Shown here piece after piece: positions 1-8,837 of a stretch of 64,000 nt of DNA. Within the stretch, counting starts at the first letter, position 1. Each line of letters begins with the position of its first letter. The stretch is from contig NZ_JAAIYP010000044.1 in NCBI RefSeq assembly GCF_011022235.1, positions 155,455 through 219,454 of the forward strand, given 5' to 3'. A program made the translations under genes and the position numbers. The notes beneath the pieces were generated by a model that was not told where the DNA came from, did no database searches, and saw only the letters and a program-made list of their open reading frames with translations. This stretch comes from Magnetospirillum aberrantis SpK. Lineage in GTDB: Bacteria > Pseudomonadota > Alphaproteobacteria > Rhodospirillales > Magnetospirillaceae.

Positions 1-273
1 GCGGCGACGCCGGCGGTGGGCATCGGCGCGCCCGACGACGCCTTGTTGGCCGCCATCCTGGTCAAGCAATTCGCCGACCGCCAGTTGCGGGTCGGCGAGG
101 ACGTGGTGGGCTATGTCCTGGGCCGGATGGAACGCAGCTTCGCCGCCGCCCGCGCGGTGGTCGAGGCGATGGACGCCGCCTCGCTGGCACGGCGGCGGGC
201 CATCTCGGTTTCCCTGGCCCGCTCCGTCCTGGAAAAGATGGAACGCGACGACCGCCAGGGCGATTTGTTCTGA
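1..273 (+). CDS. hdaA: Hda/HdaA-type DnaA homologue, C-terminal part
   Basis: Partial gene: the reading frame is open from the first base and ends at the TGA at 271-273, so only about the last 90 residues are present. The visible part resembles the lid subdomain of a short DnaA-like AAA+ protein: a GAPDD segment, a LAAILVKQFADRQLRV helix followed by the EDVVGYVLGRMERSF segment, and then helices ending in an acidic Asp-Arg-Gln-Gly-Asp tail. Hda/HdaA proteins lack the DnaA DNA-binding domain IV, which fits a chain ending here. The known family role is stimulating hydrolysis of DnaA-bound ATP together with the sliding clamp to limit re-initiation. The clamp-binding N-terminus lies outside the window, so the assignment rests on this tail only. 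Confidence 0.7.
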   Translation, partial: AATPAVGIGAPDDALLAAILVKQFADRQLRVGEDVVGYVLGRMERSFAAARAVVEAMDAASLARRRAISVSLARSVLEKMERDDRQGDLF

Positions 274-368
274 CCCCGAAGCTGAACGCTTCCTGAACGG
301 GTCGTTCACGCCAGGCTCAGGGGCGGTGGCGCAATTTGGTCGGCAACACGATCCCTCAGGAGGTTGCC

Positions 369-827
369 ATGAAGACCCTTTCCATTCTTTCCGCCACCGT
401 CGCCACTGTCGTCACTGTCGTCCTTGGCGTTTCCGCCCTGCCGGCCGTGGCCCAGGAACAGTCCTTGCCGGCCGCCTATCTGGTGCACAAGCTGAGTGCC
501 GACGGTCTGCAACTGCGTTCCATCGAGGCTGAGGACGGCGTGTTCGAAGCGCGTGTCGTCGCGACCGACGGGCAGTTGGTCAAGGTGGGCGTCGATCCCC
601 ACACCGCCTTCCTGACCGACGATTTCAGCCATGCCCGGCCGGGCCGGCCGGAAAAGGTGGCGCCGCGCGTCGGTGCCGTCGAAGCCATGGTCGCGGCGGC
701 CGAAACCGGCTTCTGGGACCTGCGCGAAATGGATTACGAGCACGGTCGCTGGGAGGTGAAGGCCGCCGACGACCAGGGCCGGGTGCGCGAGATCCATGTG
801 AACGGCACCACCGGCAAGGTGGAGTGA
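369..827 (+). CDS. Secreted PepSY-domain protein
   Basis: A 152-residue protein with an N-terminal signal peptide: Met-Lys, a hydrophobic stretch of about 20 residues, then an Ala-Val-Ala cleavage region near residue 28. The rest is a small periplasmic domain. Its C-terminal third, with WEVKAADDQGRVREIHVNG and TTGKVE, matches the PepSY pattern (an aromatic-Glu-Val strand followed by Ile-X-Val-(D/N)-X-X-(T/S)-G-(K/E)-V). I chose the ATG at 369 because AGGAGG at 359-364 lies five bases before it; a longer frame from 336 would spoil the signal peptide. PepSY proteins are often peptidase inhibitors or envelope stress proteins, and the exact role here is unknown. Confidence 0.75.
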   Translation: MKTLSILSATVATVVTVVLGVSALPAVAQEQSLPAAYLVHKLSADGLQLRSIEAEDGVFEARVVATDGQLVKVGVDPHTAFLTDDFSHARPGRPEKVAPRVGAVEAMVAAAETGFWDLREMDYEHGRWEVKAADDQGRVREIHVNGTTGKVE

Positions 828-850
828 GTAAAAGCGTCCGGCCGACGCGG

Positions 851-1366
851 CTATCCCAGATCGGCCGGGCGCACGAACTGGGCCAGACGGCAACAGCCGT
901 CTTCCAGCGCCGCCCAATGTTCGATGTCGGTTTCCAGCACCGCCAATGTGCCGGTGGGATACTTCTCGGCCAGCATCGCCAGCGGCGCCTTTTCGCCATG
1001 ACCGGCGCACAGGGCGGCGGCCAGACGTTCCAAGCCGGGATTGTGACCGATCACCAGGACGCTGGACAAATGGTCGTCCAACCGGCGCAGGCGGGTCATG
1101 AGGTCGTGCTTGGTCGCTTCGTACAGGTCGCTTTCGAAGGCGACCGGCACGCCTTCCAGCGCCGGTTCAAGAATGTCGTAGGTCTCCGAGGTCCGCTTGG
1201 CCGCCGAACACAGCACCAGGGCCGGCCGCACATGGCCATGGGCCAGATGGGTGGACAGGGCTTGGGCGTTGCGGCGGCCCCGGCCGTTCAGCGGGCGGTC
1301 GAAATCGTCGGGAACGTTGTCGTCCCAACTGGATTTGGCGTGACGCAGCAAAAAAAGCTGTCGCAT
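851..1366 (-). CDS. sixA: SixA-like phosphohistidine phosphatase
   Basis: A histidine phosphatase superfamily protein. It begins MRQLFLLRHAKSSW, the RHA(K/E) phosphate-binding motif with the catalytic His, and carries the second conserved His in VLVIGHNPGL. LNGRGRRNAQAL and CSAAKRTSET are further conserved segments. SixA proteins remove phosphate from phosphohistidine in HPt or PTS-type carriers. The start is uncertain: ATGs at 1387, 1375 and 1366 are all in frame. 1366 gives the usual family N-terminus and has GAGGA nine bases upstream, but 1387 also has a good AAGGA. It is divergent from ppk with about 90 bases between them. Confidence 0.8.
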   Translation of the reverse strand: MRQLFLLRHAKSSWDDNVPDDFDRPLNGRGRRNAQALSTHLAHGHVRPALVLCSAAKRTSETYDILEPALEGVPVAFESDLYEATKHDLMTRLRRLDDHLSSVLVIGHNPGLERLAAALCAGHGEKAPLAMLAEKYPTGTLAVLETDIEHWAALEDGCCRLAQFVRPADLG

Positions 1367-1456
1367 TTCCGTCATCCTCGCGGCCATGACAGGGTCCTTG
1401 TGAAACTATATAAAGGAGGTCAGCGACGTTAGCGCATCCTATTCGGAGAAAGATCC

Positions 1457-3601
1457 GTGACAACACCGCAATCCGTCGAGACCCCGGCCATCGACCTTGG
1501 TTCCAAGGACCGTTTCATCAACCGCGAATTGTCGTGGCTGGCTTTTAACCTAAGGGTCATCGAGGAGGCGTTCAATCCCCGCCATCCGCTGCTGGAGCGC
1601 CTGCGGTTCCTGTCCATTTCCGCGTCCAACCTGGACGAGTTCTACATGGTGCGCGTCGCCGGCCTGAAGGGGCAGGTTGATGCCGGCGTCATGACCACGT
1701 CCGAGGACGGGCTGACCCCCGCCCAGCAATTGGCGGCCATCAACCGTGAGGCCAGCGATTTGTTGGCCGCTCAGAAACGCTGCTGGAGCGAGCTCAAGGT
1801 CGAGTTGCGGGCCGTCGGCATCGCGGTGATCGACGCCGAGGAATTGACGCCCACCGACATGAAATGGCTGGAAAGCCGGTTCATGGAGCACATTTTTCCG
1901 GTGCTGACGCCGTTGGCCATCGATCCGGCGCACCCGTTCCCGTTCATTCCCAATGCCGGCATCGCGCTGGTGCTGCATCTGTTCCGCCTGGATGACGGCG
2001 AGGTGTTGCGCGCCCTGGTGCCGTTGCCGCAGCAGACCGAGCGCTTCATCCGCCTGCCGGGCGAGGCGATCCGTTTCCTGCCGCTGGAAACCCTGGTTCT
2101 GTTGTTCCTGGACAAGCTGTTTCCCGGCTTCCGCATGGAAGGCCACGGCATGTTCCGGGTCATCCGCGATTCGGAAATGGACATCGACGAGGAAGCGGAA
2201 GATCTGGTCCGGGTGTTCGAGACGGCGCTCAAGCGCCGCCGTCGCGGCCATGTCATCCGTCTGACCTTCAACACCTCGATTCCCGAGGAACTGAAGAAAC
2301 TGGTGATCGCCGAGATGCACGTGGCCGAAAGCGATGTGTACGAGTTCGAGTCCTCCATAGGACTGGTTGACACCAAACAGGTCATCACCGACGAACGTCC
2401 CGACCTGTTGTTTCCGCCCTATAACGCCCGTTTCCCCGAGCGTGTGCGTGATTTCGGCGGCGATTGCTTCGCCGCCATCCGCAAGAAGGACATCGTGGTC
2501 CACCATCCGTTCGAAAGCTTCGACGTGGTGGTGCAGTTCATCCGTCAGGCGGCGCGCGACCCCAACGTGGTCGCCATCAAGCAGACGCTTTACCGCACCT
2601 CCAAGGACAGCCCCATCGTCAAGGCGCTGGTCGAGGCGGCCGAGGCGGGCAAGTCGGTGACCGCCATGGTCGAGCTCAAGGCCCGTTTCGACGAAGAAGC
2701 CAACATCCGTTGGGCCCGCGACCTGGAAGCCGCCGGCGCCCAGGTGGTGTTCGGTTTCCTTGAGCTCAAGACCCACGCCAAGATCAGTCTGGTGGTGCGG
2801 CGCGAATCCGGCGGGTTGGTGTCCTATGTCCACTTCGGCACCGGCAACTACCATCCCATCACCGCCAAGATCTACACCGACCTGTCTTATTTCACCTGTG
2901 ATCCCAAGCTGACCCTGGACGCGGCCAAGGCCTTCAACTACATGACCGGCTACGCCACGCCCGAGCAGATGGAAAAGCTGAACATCGCGCCCTTGGGCCT
3001 CAAGAAGAAGCTTCTGGCGCTGATCGAGGCCGAGACCGAGAACGCCAAGGCCGGCAAGCCGGCGGCCATCTGGGCCAAGATGAACTCGCTGGTCGATCCC
3101 ACGCTGATCGACGCGCTTTACCGCGCCAGCCAGGCCGGGGTGCAGATCGACCTGATCATTCGCGGCATTTGCTGCCTGCGGCCCGGCGTGCCCGGCCTTT
3201 CCGACAACATCCGGGTCAAGTCCATCGTCGGCCGCTTCCTGGAGCATTCGCGTGTGGTGGCGTTCGGCAACGGCGCCCGCCTGCCGTCGCGTCAGGCCAA
3301 GGTGTTCATCTCGTCGGCCGACTGGATGCAGCGCAACATGGACTGGCGCGTCGAAACCCTGGTGCCCATCGAGAATTCCACCGTGCATCGCCAGATCCTG
3401 GAACAGATCATGGTGGCCAACCTGAAGGACAACGAGCAAAGCTGGATTCTGGGCGCCGACGGCACCTATACCCGCATGCCCTCGGTCGAGAACGGCTTCA
3501 ACGCCCACACCTATTTCATGACCAATCCCAGCCTGTCGGGACGCGGCAGCGCCTCGGAAAAGAGCCGCAAGCCGAAGCTGGTGCTGGGCAAGGATCTCTG
3601 A
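1457..3601 (+). CDS. ppk: Polyphosphate kinase 1
   Basis: 714 residues, normal length for PPK1. It reversibly transfers the gamma phosphate of ATP to polyphosphate through a phosphohistidine. The N-terminus has the family segment [20 protein letters not shown] and [19 protein letters not shown]. The autophosphorylated His in [10 protein letters not shown] is residue 440 and the second active-site His in [13 protein letters not shown] is residue 597. The start is GTG at 1457, preceded by GGAGAAAG at 1445-1452. Its stop lies four bases before ppx, so the two genes for making and degrading polyphosphate form an operon, as in many proteobacteria. Confidence 0.96.
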   Translation: MTTPQSVETPAIDLGSKDRFINRELSWLAFNLRVIEEAFNPRHPLLERLRFLSISASNLDEFYMVRVAGLKGQVDAGVMTTSEDGLTPAQQLAAINREASDLLAAQKRCWSELKVELRAVGIAVIDAEELTPTDMKWLESRFMEHIFPVLTPLAIDPAHPFPFIPNAGIALVLHLFRLDDGEVLRALVPLPQQTERFIRLPGEAIRFLPLETLVLLFLDKLFPGFRMEGHGMFRVIRDSEMDIDEEAEDLVRVFETALKRRRRGHVIRLTFNTSIPEELKKLVIAEMHVAESDVYEFESSIGLVDTKQVITDERPDLLFPPYNARFPERVRDFGGDCFAAIRKKDIVVHHPFESFDVVVQFIRQAARDPNVVAIKQTLYRTSKDSPIVKALVEAAEAGKSVTAMVELKARFDEEANIRWARDLEAAGAQVVFGFLELKTHAKISLVVRRESGGLVSYVHFGTGNYHPITAKIYTDLSYFTCDPKLTLDAAKAFNYMTGYATPEQMEKLNIAPLGLKKKLLALIEAETENAKAGKPAAIWAKMNSLVDPTLIDALYRASQAGVQIDLIIRGICCLRPGVPGLSDNIRVKSIVGRFLEHSRVVAFGNGARLPSRQAKVFISSADWMQRNMDWRVETLVPIENSTVHRQILEQIMVANLKDNEQSWILGADGTYTRMPSVENGFNAHTYFMTNPSLSGRGSASEKSRKPKLVLGKDL

Positions 3602-3605
3602 GGGC

Positions 3606-5090
3606 ATGAAGATCAAGCGCCACCTGGAACCGGTGGGTATCATCGACATCGGTTCCAATTCCATCCGCCTGTGCGTATACGACGGCGCCGCCCGCGTGCC
3701 GGTGCCGCTGTACAATGAAAAGGCGGTGTGCGCCTTGGGCCTGGGCCTGGGCACCAGCGGCCGCCTCAATCCCGCCGGTGTCGCCCAGGCGGTGGCGGTG
3801 GTCGGGCGCTATGTGGCGCTCAGCCGGGCCATGCAGGTGGAGCGGCTCGACATCCTGGCTACCGCGGCGGTGCGCGACGCCGCCGATGGCGAGGATTTCG
3901 TCCGTGCCATCGAACAGGGCTATCAGGTCGAGGTCAGGGTATTGTCGGGCGGCCAGGAGGCCAAGGCGGCGGCCATGGGGGTGTTGTGCGGCACTCCCGA
4001 TGCCGACGGGATCGTCGCCGACCTGGGCGGCGGGTCGCTGGAGCTGGTGACCGTGCAGAACGGTGATTTCGGCGAATATGTCACCATGCCCCTGGGGGTG
4101 TTGCGACTGTCCGAAGCGTCGGGTGACGACAAGGTCAAGGCGGCGGCCATCATCGACCGCCATCTCAAGGCGGTGCCCTGGCTCAAGGAAGGCACGGGCC
4201 GTGCTCTTTACGCCGTGGGCGGTGCATGGCGCGCCATCGCGCGGATCTGCATCAGCCAGACCCACCATCCGCTGACGGTGTTGGACAATTTCTCGCTGGA
4301 AGCGCGCGAGGCGCTGCGGATCATCGAACTGGTGTCCTCGCAAAGCAAGAAGTCGCTGGAAAAGGTTCCCGGCGTTTCGAAGAAACGTATCGCCAACCTG
4401 CCGCTGGCGGCGCTGATCCTGGAAAAGGTCATCCACGCCACCAATCCAGACCGTCTGGTGTTTTCCATCTACGGCATGCGGGAAGGCAATTTCTACCGTC
4501 GTTTGCCGGAGCGGTTGCGCCAACAGGACCCGCTGTTGTCGGTGTGCCGCCAGATGGCCCAGATGAACGCCCGTTTCCCCGAACACGGCGACGAATTGAT
4601 GGCGTGGATGGCGCCCTTGTTCCCGAACGAAACGCAGCATCAGGCGCGCTTGCGTCATGCCTGTTGCCTGGTGTCTGACATCTTCTGGAACGAACACCCC
4701 GATTACCGCGCCGAACAGGCTTTCTTGCGTATCCTGCGGCTGCCGTTCATGGGGGTGGAACATCGCGACCGCGCCGCCATCGCTTATGTCATCTACCACC
4801 GTTATCAGGGGAGCGACGACACGCCGCAGGCGCAGATGGCCATCCAATTGTTGGACGAGGCCCGGCTGCAACGTTGCCGCGTCATCGGTTCGGCGCTTCG
4901 GCTGGCCCACACGTTGTCGGGCGGCGCGCCCAATCTGTTGCGCGAATCCCGTCTTTACGGCGACGCGGGCGAACTGGTTCTGGAAGTTCCCGGCAACAAC
5001 CCCGCCTTCGCCATCGAGAACGACCGTTCCTTCGATCGTTTGGCCAAGGCGCTGGATTGCGCCAATCTGGTGTTTCGCAAGGTGGGGTGA
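3606..5090 (+). CDS. ppx: Exopolyphosphatase, Ppx/GppA family
   Basis: 494 residues. The ASKHA-fold phosphate-1 loop is seen in IIDIGSNSIRLCVYDG near residue 13. The loop ATAAVRDAADGEDFV and the phosphate-2 motif VADLGGGSLELV follow. The C-terminal half has the HD-like helical part of long Ppx proteins. The enzyme removes terminal phosphate from polyphosphate, and some members act on pppGpp. Its place directly after ppk makes exopolyphosphatase the better call. Confidence 0.93.
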   Translation: MKIKRHLEPVGIIDIGSNSIRLCVYDGAARVPVPLYNEKAVCALGLGLGTSGRLNPAGVAQAVAVVGRYVALSRAMQVERLDILATAAVRDAADGEDFVRAIEQGYQVEVRVLSGGQEAKAAAMGVLCGTPDADGIVADLGGGSLELVTVQNGDFGEYVTMPLGVLRLSEASGDDKVKAAAIIDRHLKAVPWLKEGTGRALYAVGGAWRAIARICISQTHHPLTVLDNFSLEAREALRIIELVSSQSKKSLEKVPGVSKKRIANLPLAALILEKVIHATNPDRLVFSIYGMREGNFYRRLPERLRQQDPLLSVCRQMAQMNARFPEHGDELMAWMAPLFPNETQHQARLRHACCLVSDIFWNEHPDYRAEQAFLRILRLPFMGVEHRDRAAIAYVIYHRYQGSDDTPQAQMAIQLLDEARLQRCRVIGSALRLAHTLSGGAPNLLRESRLYGDAGELVLEVPGNNPAFAIENDRSFDRLAKALDCANLVFRKVG

Positions 5091-5101
5091 ACGGGCGTTA
5101 T

Positions 5102-5138
5102 ACCAAATCCCGATGAGAGGAACTCATCGGGATTTGGT
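5102..5138. repeat. Perfect 16-bp-arm palindrome after ppx
   Basis: The arm ACCAAATCCCGATGAG (5102-5117) is mirrored exactly by CTCATCGGGATTTGGT (5123-5138) around a five-base AGGAA loop. There is no T-run, so it is not a classic intrinsic terminator, although it follows the ppx stop by 11 bases and could end or protect that transcript. A palindrome with the same outer half (CCAAATC, C, G, TGA) is found at 49337-49374, which suggests a dispersed REP-like family. Confidence 0.75.
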
Positions 5139-5272
5139 TAGGCCCCTCTGCCGAAGGCGGACATTGTCCGCGATGGGCCGCGCGGCTTATGCCGCGGGAG
5201 GCCAGGGTTTCGGAGAAACCCGCCCGCCGTTTGAGGGCACCGGGGATCGGTTCCGATCACCGGGATATGGTC

Positions 5273-6559
5273 TTATTTTTCCGCCGTCTTGAAGCTGCCC
5301 AGCACGAATTCGGCGATTGCCGGCAGCGACGAGTCCTGGCCGATCTTGTAGATCTTGGCCCGTTCGACGATACGGGCGATGTAGCTGGGACGGCCGGGGA
5401 CGCCGAAGGCTGTCTCGAAACGCTTGTCGCCCAGGGCGGCGTGGGCGGTCATCAGGAACACCGCCAACTGGTCGGTGCGCAACCCCAGTTCGCCCACCAG
5501 CATCTTGCCGGCCAGACCGTTGACCGTGCCCAGGATGGCGGTGATGCGCACCGTCTGTTCCGAATGGGGGATGGCTGCGCGAACCTGGGGATCCAACAGC
5601 ACCAGGGTAAAGGCGTTGGCCTTGAGCCGCTTGCCATCGGGCCCCAGGATGTCGTCCAGGCGGGCGCGTTCGTCCTTGATGGTGCTGTCGGCGGCTTCCG
5701 GTTCCAACTTGGCCATGCCATCGCTGACGCGGGTGTCGGCGGTGACGATGGCGGTGACGGCGGCGGTGGGCGGGGGCGCTTCCGGCGGCGGCGGGGCGGC
5801 GGGCCTGACCATGGGGGCGCCGTCCTTGGGCGCGGTCAGGAAGGCCGGCAACGCCATCCCGGCCAACGCCTGTTGCGGCGCTGCGGTCAACGGTGTCGGC
5901 GGCGGCGGGTTGTCGGGATCGACCCGCAGGCGGCGGATGTCCTCGGCGATGCGGTAATCCAGCAGCCGGGGGCCCAGCCGGCGCACGGTGCCGGGCGACA
6001 ACAGCGCGTATTCGGGGATCATCGGCACTTGCCAGTCATGCAACAGATAATCCTGGAAGGCCTCGTACAGCGCTTCTCCCCGGCTTTTCGGCGCCTGGTA
6101 ACCGCCGCCCAGGGCTGGGTGCGCCGGTTCTCCTCCCAGCGCGCTCCATAGCCGTTCCAGCAGGCTCTTGCGTTGGGCGCGATAAAGCGGGCGGGCGCGG
6201 CGGGCCTTGGGGCTGCCGTCCAGGCGGGTGCGGAAATGGCGCTTGGCGGCGGTGCGCACCACCATGGCGATGACTTGGTCCAGGCTGCGGCCGCATTCCA
6301 GCAACGCTTCGGCGTCGTCCACCGGCACCTTGTGCTTGTTGACCAAAAGCGCGCGGAAGCGGTCGGGATTGGTGCGGAAGGCCAGGAAGCAACGGTGCAA
6401 CAGATCGACGTCGTCCATCACCGCCTCAAGGGCGCTGCGCCGAGGCAGACGGCGAACCTCAGGGACCAACTCGCCCAAGGCTTCCATCACCGGGCCTTGC
6501 AAGGTCTCGCTGATCCTGCGGACGACGCTGTTGTGATCTTCCAGCCGTACTTGCGGCAT
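5273..6559 (-). CDS. Unrecognised protein, paralogue of the neighbouring gene
   Basis: 428 residues from the ATG at 6559, which has GAAGAGG just upstream; an in-frame start at 6601 is possible. I do not recognise the family. It shares three blocks with the gene at 6644-7801: an N-terminal block (QGPVMEALGELVPEVRRLP, then a helix pair ending AAKRHFRTRL), a middle block containing LLHDWQVPMIPEYA, and a C-terminal block (DERARLDDILGPDGKRLK to SSLPAIAEFVLGSF). A Pro/Ala-rich linker at about residues 225-280 separates middle and C-terminal blocks. There is no signal peptide or membrane segment, so it is probably cytoplasmic. No catalytic motif is evident. Confidence 0.7.
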   Translation of the reverse strand: MPQVRLEDHNSVVRRISETLQGPVMEALGELVPEVRRLPRRSALEAVMDDVDLLHRCFLAFRTNPDRFRALLVNKHKVPVDDAEALLECGRSLDQVIAMVVRTAAKRHFRTRLDGSPKARRARPLYRAQRKSLLERLWSALGGEPAHPALGGGYQAPKSRGEALYEAFQDYLLHDWQVPMIPEYALLSPGTVRRLGPRLLDYRIAEDIRRLRVDPDNPPPPTPLTAAPQQALAGMALPAFLTAPKDGAPMVRPAAPPPPEAPPPTAAVTAIVTADTRVSDGMAKLEPEAADSTIKDERARLDDILGPDGKRLKANAFTLVLLDPQVRAAIPHSEQTVRITAILGTVNGLAGKMLVGELGLRTDQLAVFLMTAHAALGDKRFETAFGVPGRPSYIARIVERAKIYKIGQDSSLPAIAEFVLGSFKTAEK

Positions 6560-6643
6560 GACGCCTCTTCCGATGCGCTCGACCCGTTCCCCAGGGCACA
6601 CCTTTCCAGATGCGACTATGACGTGGTGCTGATTACCGAAACC

Positions 6644-7801
6644 CTAAGACCGGCAAGCGAAACGAGCGAACAGCCCGCGCACGAAGGCGGCGCATTCGGG
6701 CAGCGAGCTGCGCTGGCCGATGCCGGCCAGCCGTGCCTTTTGGGTGACGCGCATGACCAGGTCGGCCTCGCCGGGTTGGCCGAAGATGCGGCCGAACACC
6801 TCGGTTCCCATGGTCTCGTGGGCGACCAACAGGAACACCGCCAACTGCTCGACGGTCAGGCCCAGCTCGGCCACCAACAGCTTGACCGGCATGCCGCCGA
6901 CGCCGCGCAAGACCTCGGTCAGCCGCAATCCCACGGGGCCGGCCCCCAATTGCGCCCGCACGTCGGGCCGCACCAGGGCGTTGGCCAGCGCCTCGACCCG
7001 CAGACGCCGGTTGTCCGGCGTCAACACGTCGGACAGCCGGGCCCGTTCGTCGCGGCGGCCGGCGCTGGCGGCGGCCGGCTCGGTCTTGGCCGCCTGTTCG
7101 GCCGGGATGTCGAACAGTTTCGCCGCCTCGGCCGGATCATCCACCACCCGACGCAAATCCTCGGGCGTGCGCAGGTCCAAAATCTTGGCGCCCAGGGCGC
7201 GGGCCAAGTTGGGGCTCATATCGGCATAGGTGGGGACCAACGGCACCTGCCAGTCGTGCAACAGGTGTTCCTTGATGGCGTCGTAAAGCTCGTCTGCGCG
7301 GGAGCGGACCGGTTTGGCGCTGACCGCCGGCTTGGTCGGCTTGGTCTCGCCCAGAACCGAGGTCAGGCGGTGCACCAGCCCCTTGGCCGGAATGTCCTTG
7401 CGCAACGACGCGTCATGCAGGTTGTGATGATGGCCGGCGCTGTCCAGCTTGCGGCGGAAATAGCGCTTGGCGGCCGAGCGAACGATCATCGCCACCACCT
7501 GTTCCAAGGTGCGGCCACAAGACAGGATCGCCCGGTCGTCGCTCACCGGCCGTGCCTGGGCATCCAGCAGGACAGCCTTGAAGCTGTCGCGTTGGGCGTT
7601 GAAGGCGGCGAAACAGCGTTGCAACAGCCCGATGTCGTCGAGCACCCGTTCATAGGCCCTGTCCGGTGGCAGGCGTCGCAATTCGGGCACGAAGCGCCCC
7701 AGGATTTCCGCCACCGGCCCCTGAAGCGACTGGTTGACGCTCTGGATTGCCGTCCTGGCGTCGATTCCCGGTGCCCCAATCACCATTTCCGTCATCGCCA
7801 T
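6644..7801 (-). CDS. Unrecognised protein, paralogue of the neighbouring gene
   Basis: 385 residues, same three-block layout as the gene at 5273-6559 and upstream of it on the same strand: QGPVAEILGRFVPELRRLP, AAKRYFRRKL, ELYDAIKEHLLHDWQVPLVPTY, then DERARLSDVLTPDNRRLR and AELGLTVEQLAVFLLVAHE. The linker is shorter and less Pro-rich. The conserved C-terminal block ends with (I)GQ-SSLPE and a short amphipathic helix in both. The tandem copies probably arose by duplication and are probably co-transcribed with a gap of about 85 bases. No known domain recognised; mostly helical and soluble. Confidence 0.7.
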   Translation of the reverse strand: MAMTEMVIGAPGIDARTAIQSVNQSLQGPVAEILGRFVPELRRLPPDRAYERVLDDIGLLQRCFAAFNAQRDSFKAVLLDAQARPVSDDRAILSCGRTLEQVVAMIVRSAAKRYFRRKLDSAGHHHNLHDASLRKDIPAKGLVHRLTSVLGETKPTKPAVSAKPVRSRADELYDAIKEHLLHDWQVPLVPTYADMSPNLARALGAKILDLRTPEDLRRVVDDPAEAAKLFDIPAEQAAKTEPAAASAGRRDERARLSDVLTPDNRRLRVEALANALVRPDVRAQLGAGPVGLRLTEVLRGVGGMPVKLLVAELGLTVEQLAVFLLVAHETMGTEVFGRIFGQPGEADLVMRVTQKARLAGIGQRSSLPECAAFVRGLFARFACRS

Positions 7802-8174
7802 CGCCCCCGTGCGAAATGCGAAGAATTTTATGGAAAATCAGAATTAAATATTGTTTTCCAACGCTTTATCTCTATCCAGTGGATGAAAGCGCAAAACCGG
7901 ATGCTTCGCAACTGGCCGTTGGCATGGGCGCGAAAAATTGGGAGACGACGGGAGAACGGAATGCGGCATGACTGGACCGTCCACCAATGCCCGTTGCGGG
8001 CCGGATGCTGCCAGTCCGCTATGGACGAGACGACTGTAATGAGGGACGCAGGCCAAGCAATGCCGTCTCTACCATCGCGACGTCTCCCCTATGACGCTTC
8101 AGGCCATGGAATCCCAGAATAGCGTAGCGGCAACGACACAATGTTGGACATATTTTTCCGCCGGGGCTGCGTGA
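7802..8174. other. Gene-free stretch, 373 bases
   Basis: No open frame here has convincing coding character. The first 60 bases, next to the start of the minus-strand gene at 7801, are AT-rich and probably hold its promoter. No tRNA, repeat or terminator was seen. Confidence 0.5.
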
Positions 8175-8483
8175 TTATGGATCAAACCAAGCCTTTTTTC
8201 GGATAACCTCCAAAAGATGGCCTATTGTTATTTCTTTTTTCTTGTACTTAACGCCAAGGCGCATAAGCAGACCCCAGATGAAAGACTCGGATTCATCTGG
8301 AAAATATTTCGAAAAGTCTAGGGAATACAGATCCGTTCCAAATGCACGATGAACCTCTTCAAAAAACTCGTAAGCATCCTCGCCGGAAATGAACAGGTCA
8401 TGGTAAATCCGCGTTGAATCCGAAATTCCTTTAGAGACCCCAGATATCTTTGAGATAAGGGAGTAAAGAATTTCTCGATCCAA
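8175..8483 (-). CDS. DUF1493 family protein, candidate immunity or tip-associated protein
   Basis: 102 residues. The segments IYHDLFISGEDAYEFFEEVH, FSKYFPDESESFIWGL and the Lys-rich KKKEITIGHLLEVI match the DUF1493 layout as I know it (a DSR-Y-DL-I-GDDA-like motif followed by F-(F/Y)-PxE). The fold is thought to resemble acyl carrier proteins, but the function is unknown. The gene is clearly more AT-rich than its neighbours, a sign of transfer. It is the last gene of the minus-strand effector locus, downstream of the orphan cassette at 8838-10526. That is the position of an immunity gene, but this role is inference. Confidence 0.65.
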   Translation of the reverse strand: MDREILYSLISKISGVSKGISDSTRIYHDLFISGEDAYEFFEEVHRAFGTDLYSLDFSKYFPDESESFIWGLLMRLGVKYKKKEITIGHLLEVIRKKAWFDP

Positions 8484-8837
8484 TTTCTACTCCAGGAACT
8501 TGAAAGAAGGTTTGTCCGAGTTGCTCTGCCGCGAAAACCACCGTCACTTTTGGGTCTAGCTTGAGGGTGACGGTGGTTACTCAGCACGCAATTCTGAGAT
8601 TATCCCGCGAAGCGACATGGAGGTGATGGTCGTGTGTTTGCGCGGCCAGCCCCGCCCCGTAAGCCTACGTTACCCACGTTCCGCCTCAAATTTCAACGGT
8701 CGGCATTTCCTGGCGCCGTCGATAGTTATGACGTTCTATGCGGAAGGTGGGGGCGGCTCATCCGAGTTCATGTAATTGATGAAGTCCAGAAAGGTAGCGA
8801 ATGCCCCAAGGAACGGAATTGTCCGCGCAATAGATCC
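8484..8837. other. Gap between orphan effector cassette and DUF1493 gene
   Basis: Read on the minus strand, the frame of the upstream cassette continues after its TGA for 33 sense codons to a TAG at 8736-8738, with protein-like content (IPFLGAFATFLDFINYMNSD). The remainder looks non-coding and contains a 12-bp-arm hairpin at 8536-8578. Confidence 0.5.
8536..8578. repeat. Inverted repeat with 12-bp arms
   Basis: AACCACCGTCAC (8536-8547) is mirrored by GTGACGGTGGTT (8567-8578) with a 19-base spacer. It lies between the end of the orphan cassette and the DUF1493 start. On the minus strand the second arm is followed by TTTTCG, so it may be a weak terminator separating the two genes. Confidence 0.55.

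Noticed and set aside
1550..3769. 739-residue minus-strand open frame opposite ppk
   Set aside because: It is a shadow caused by high GC; ppk on the plus strand has clear catalytic motifs and RBS.
6173..8122. 649-residue plus-strand open frame
   Set aside because: Antisense to the two paralogous minus-strand genes; repetitive His/Gln/Gly composition typical of shadow frames.
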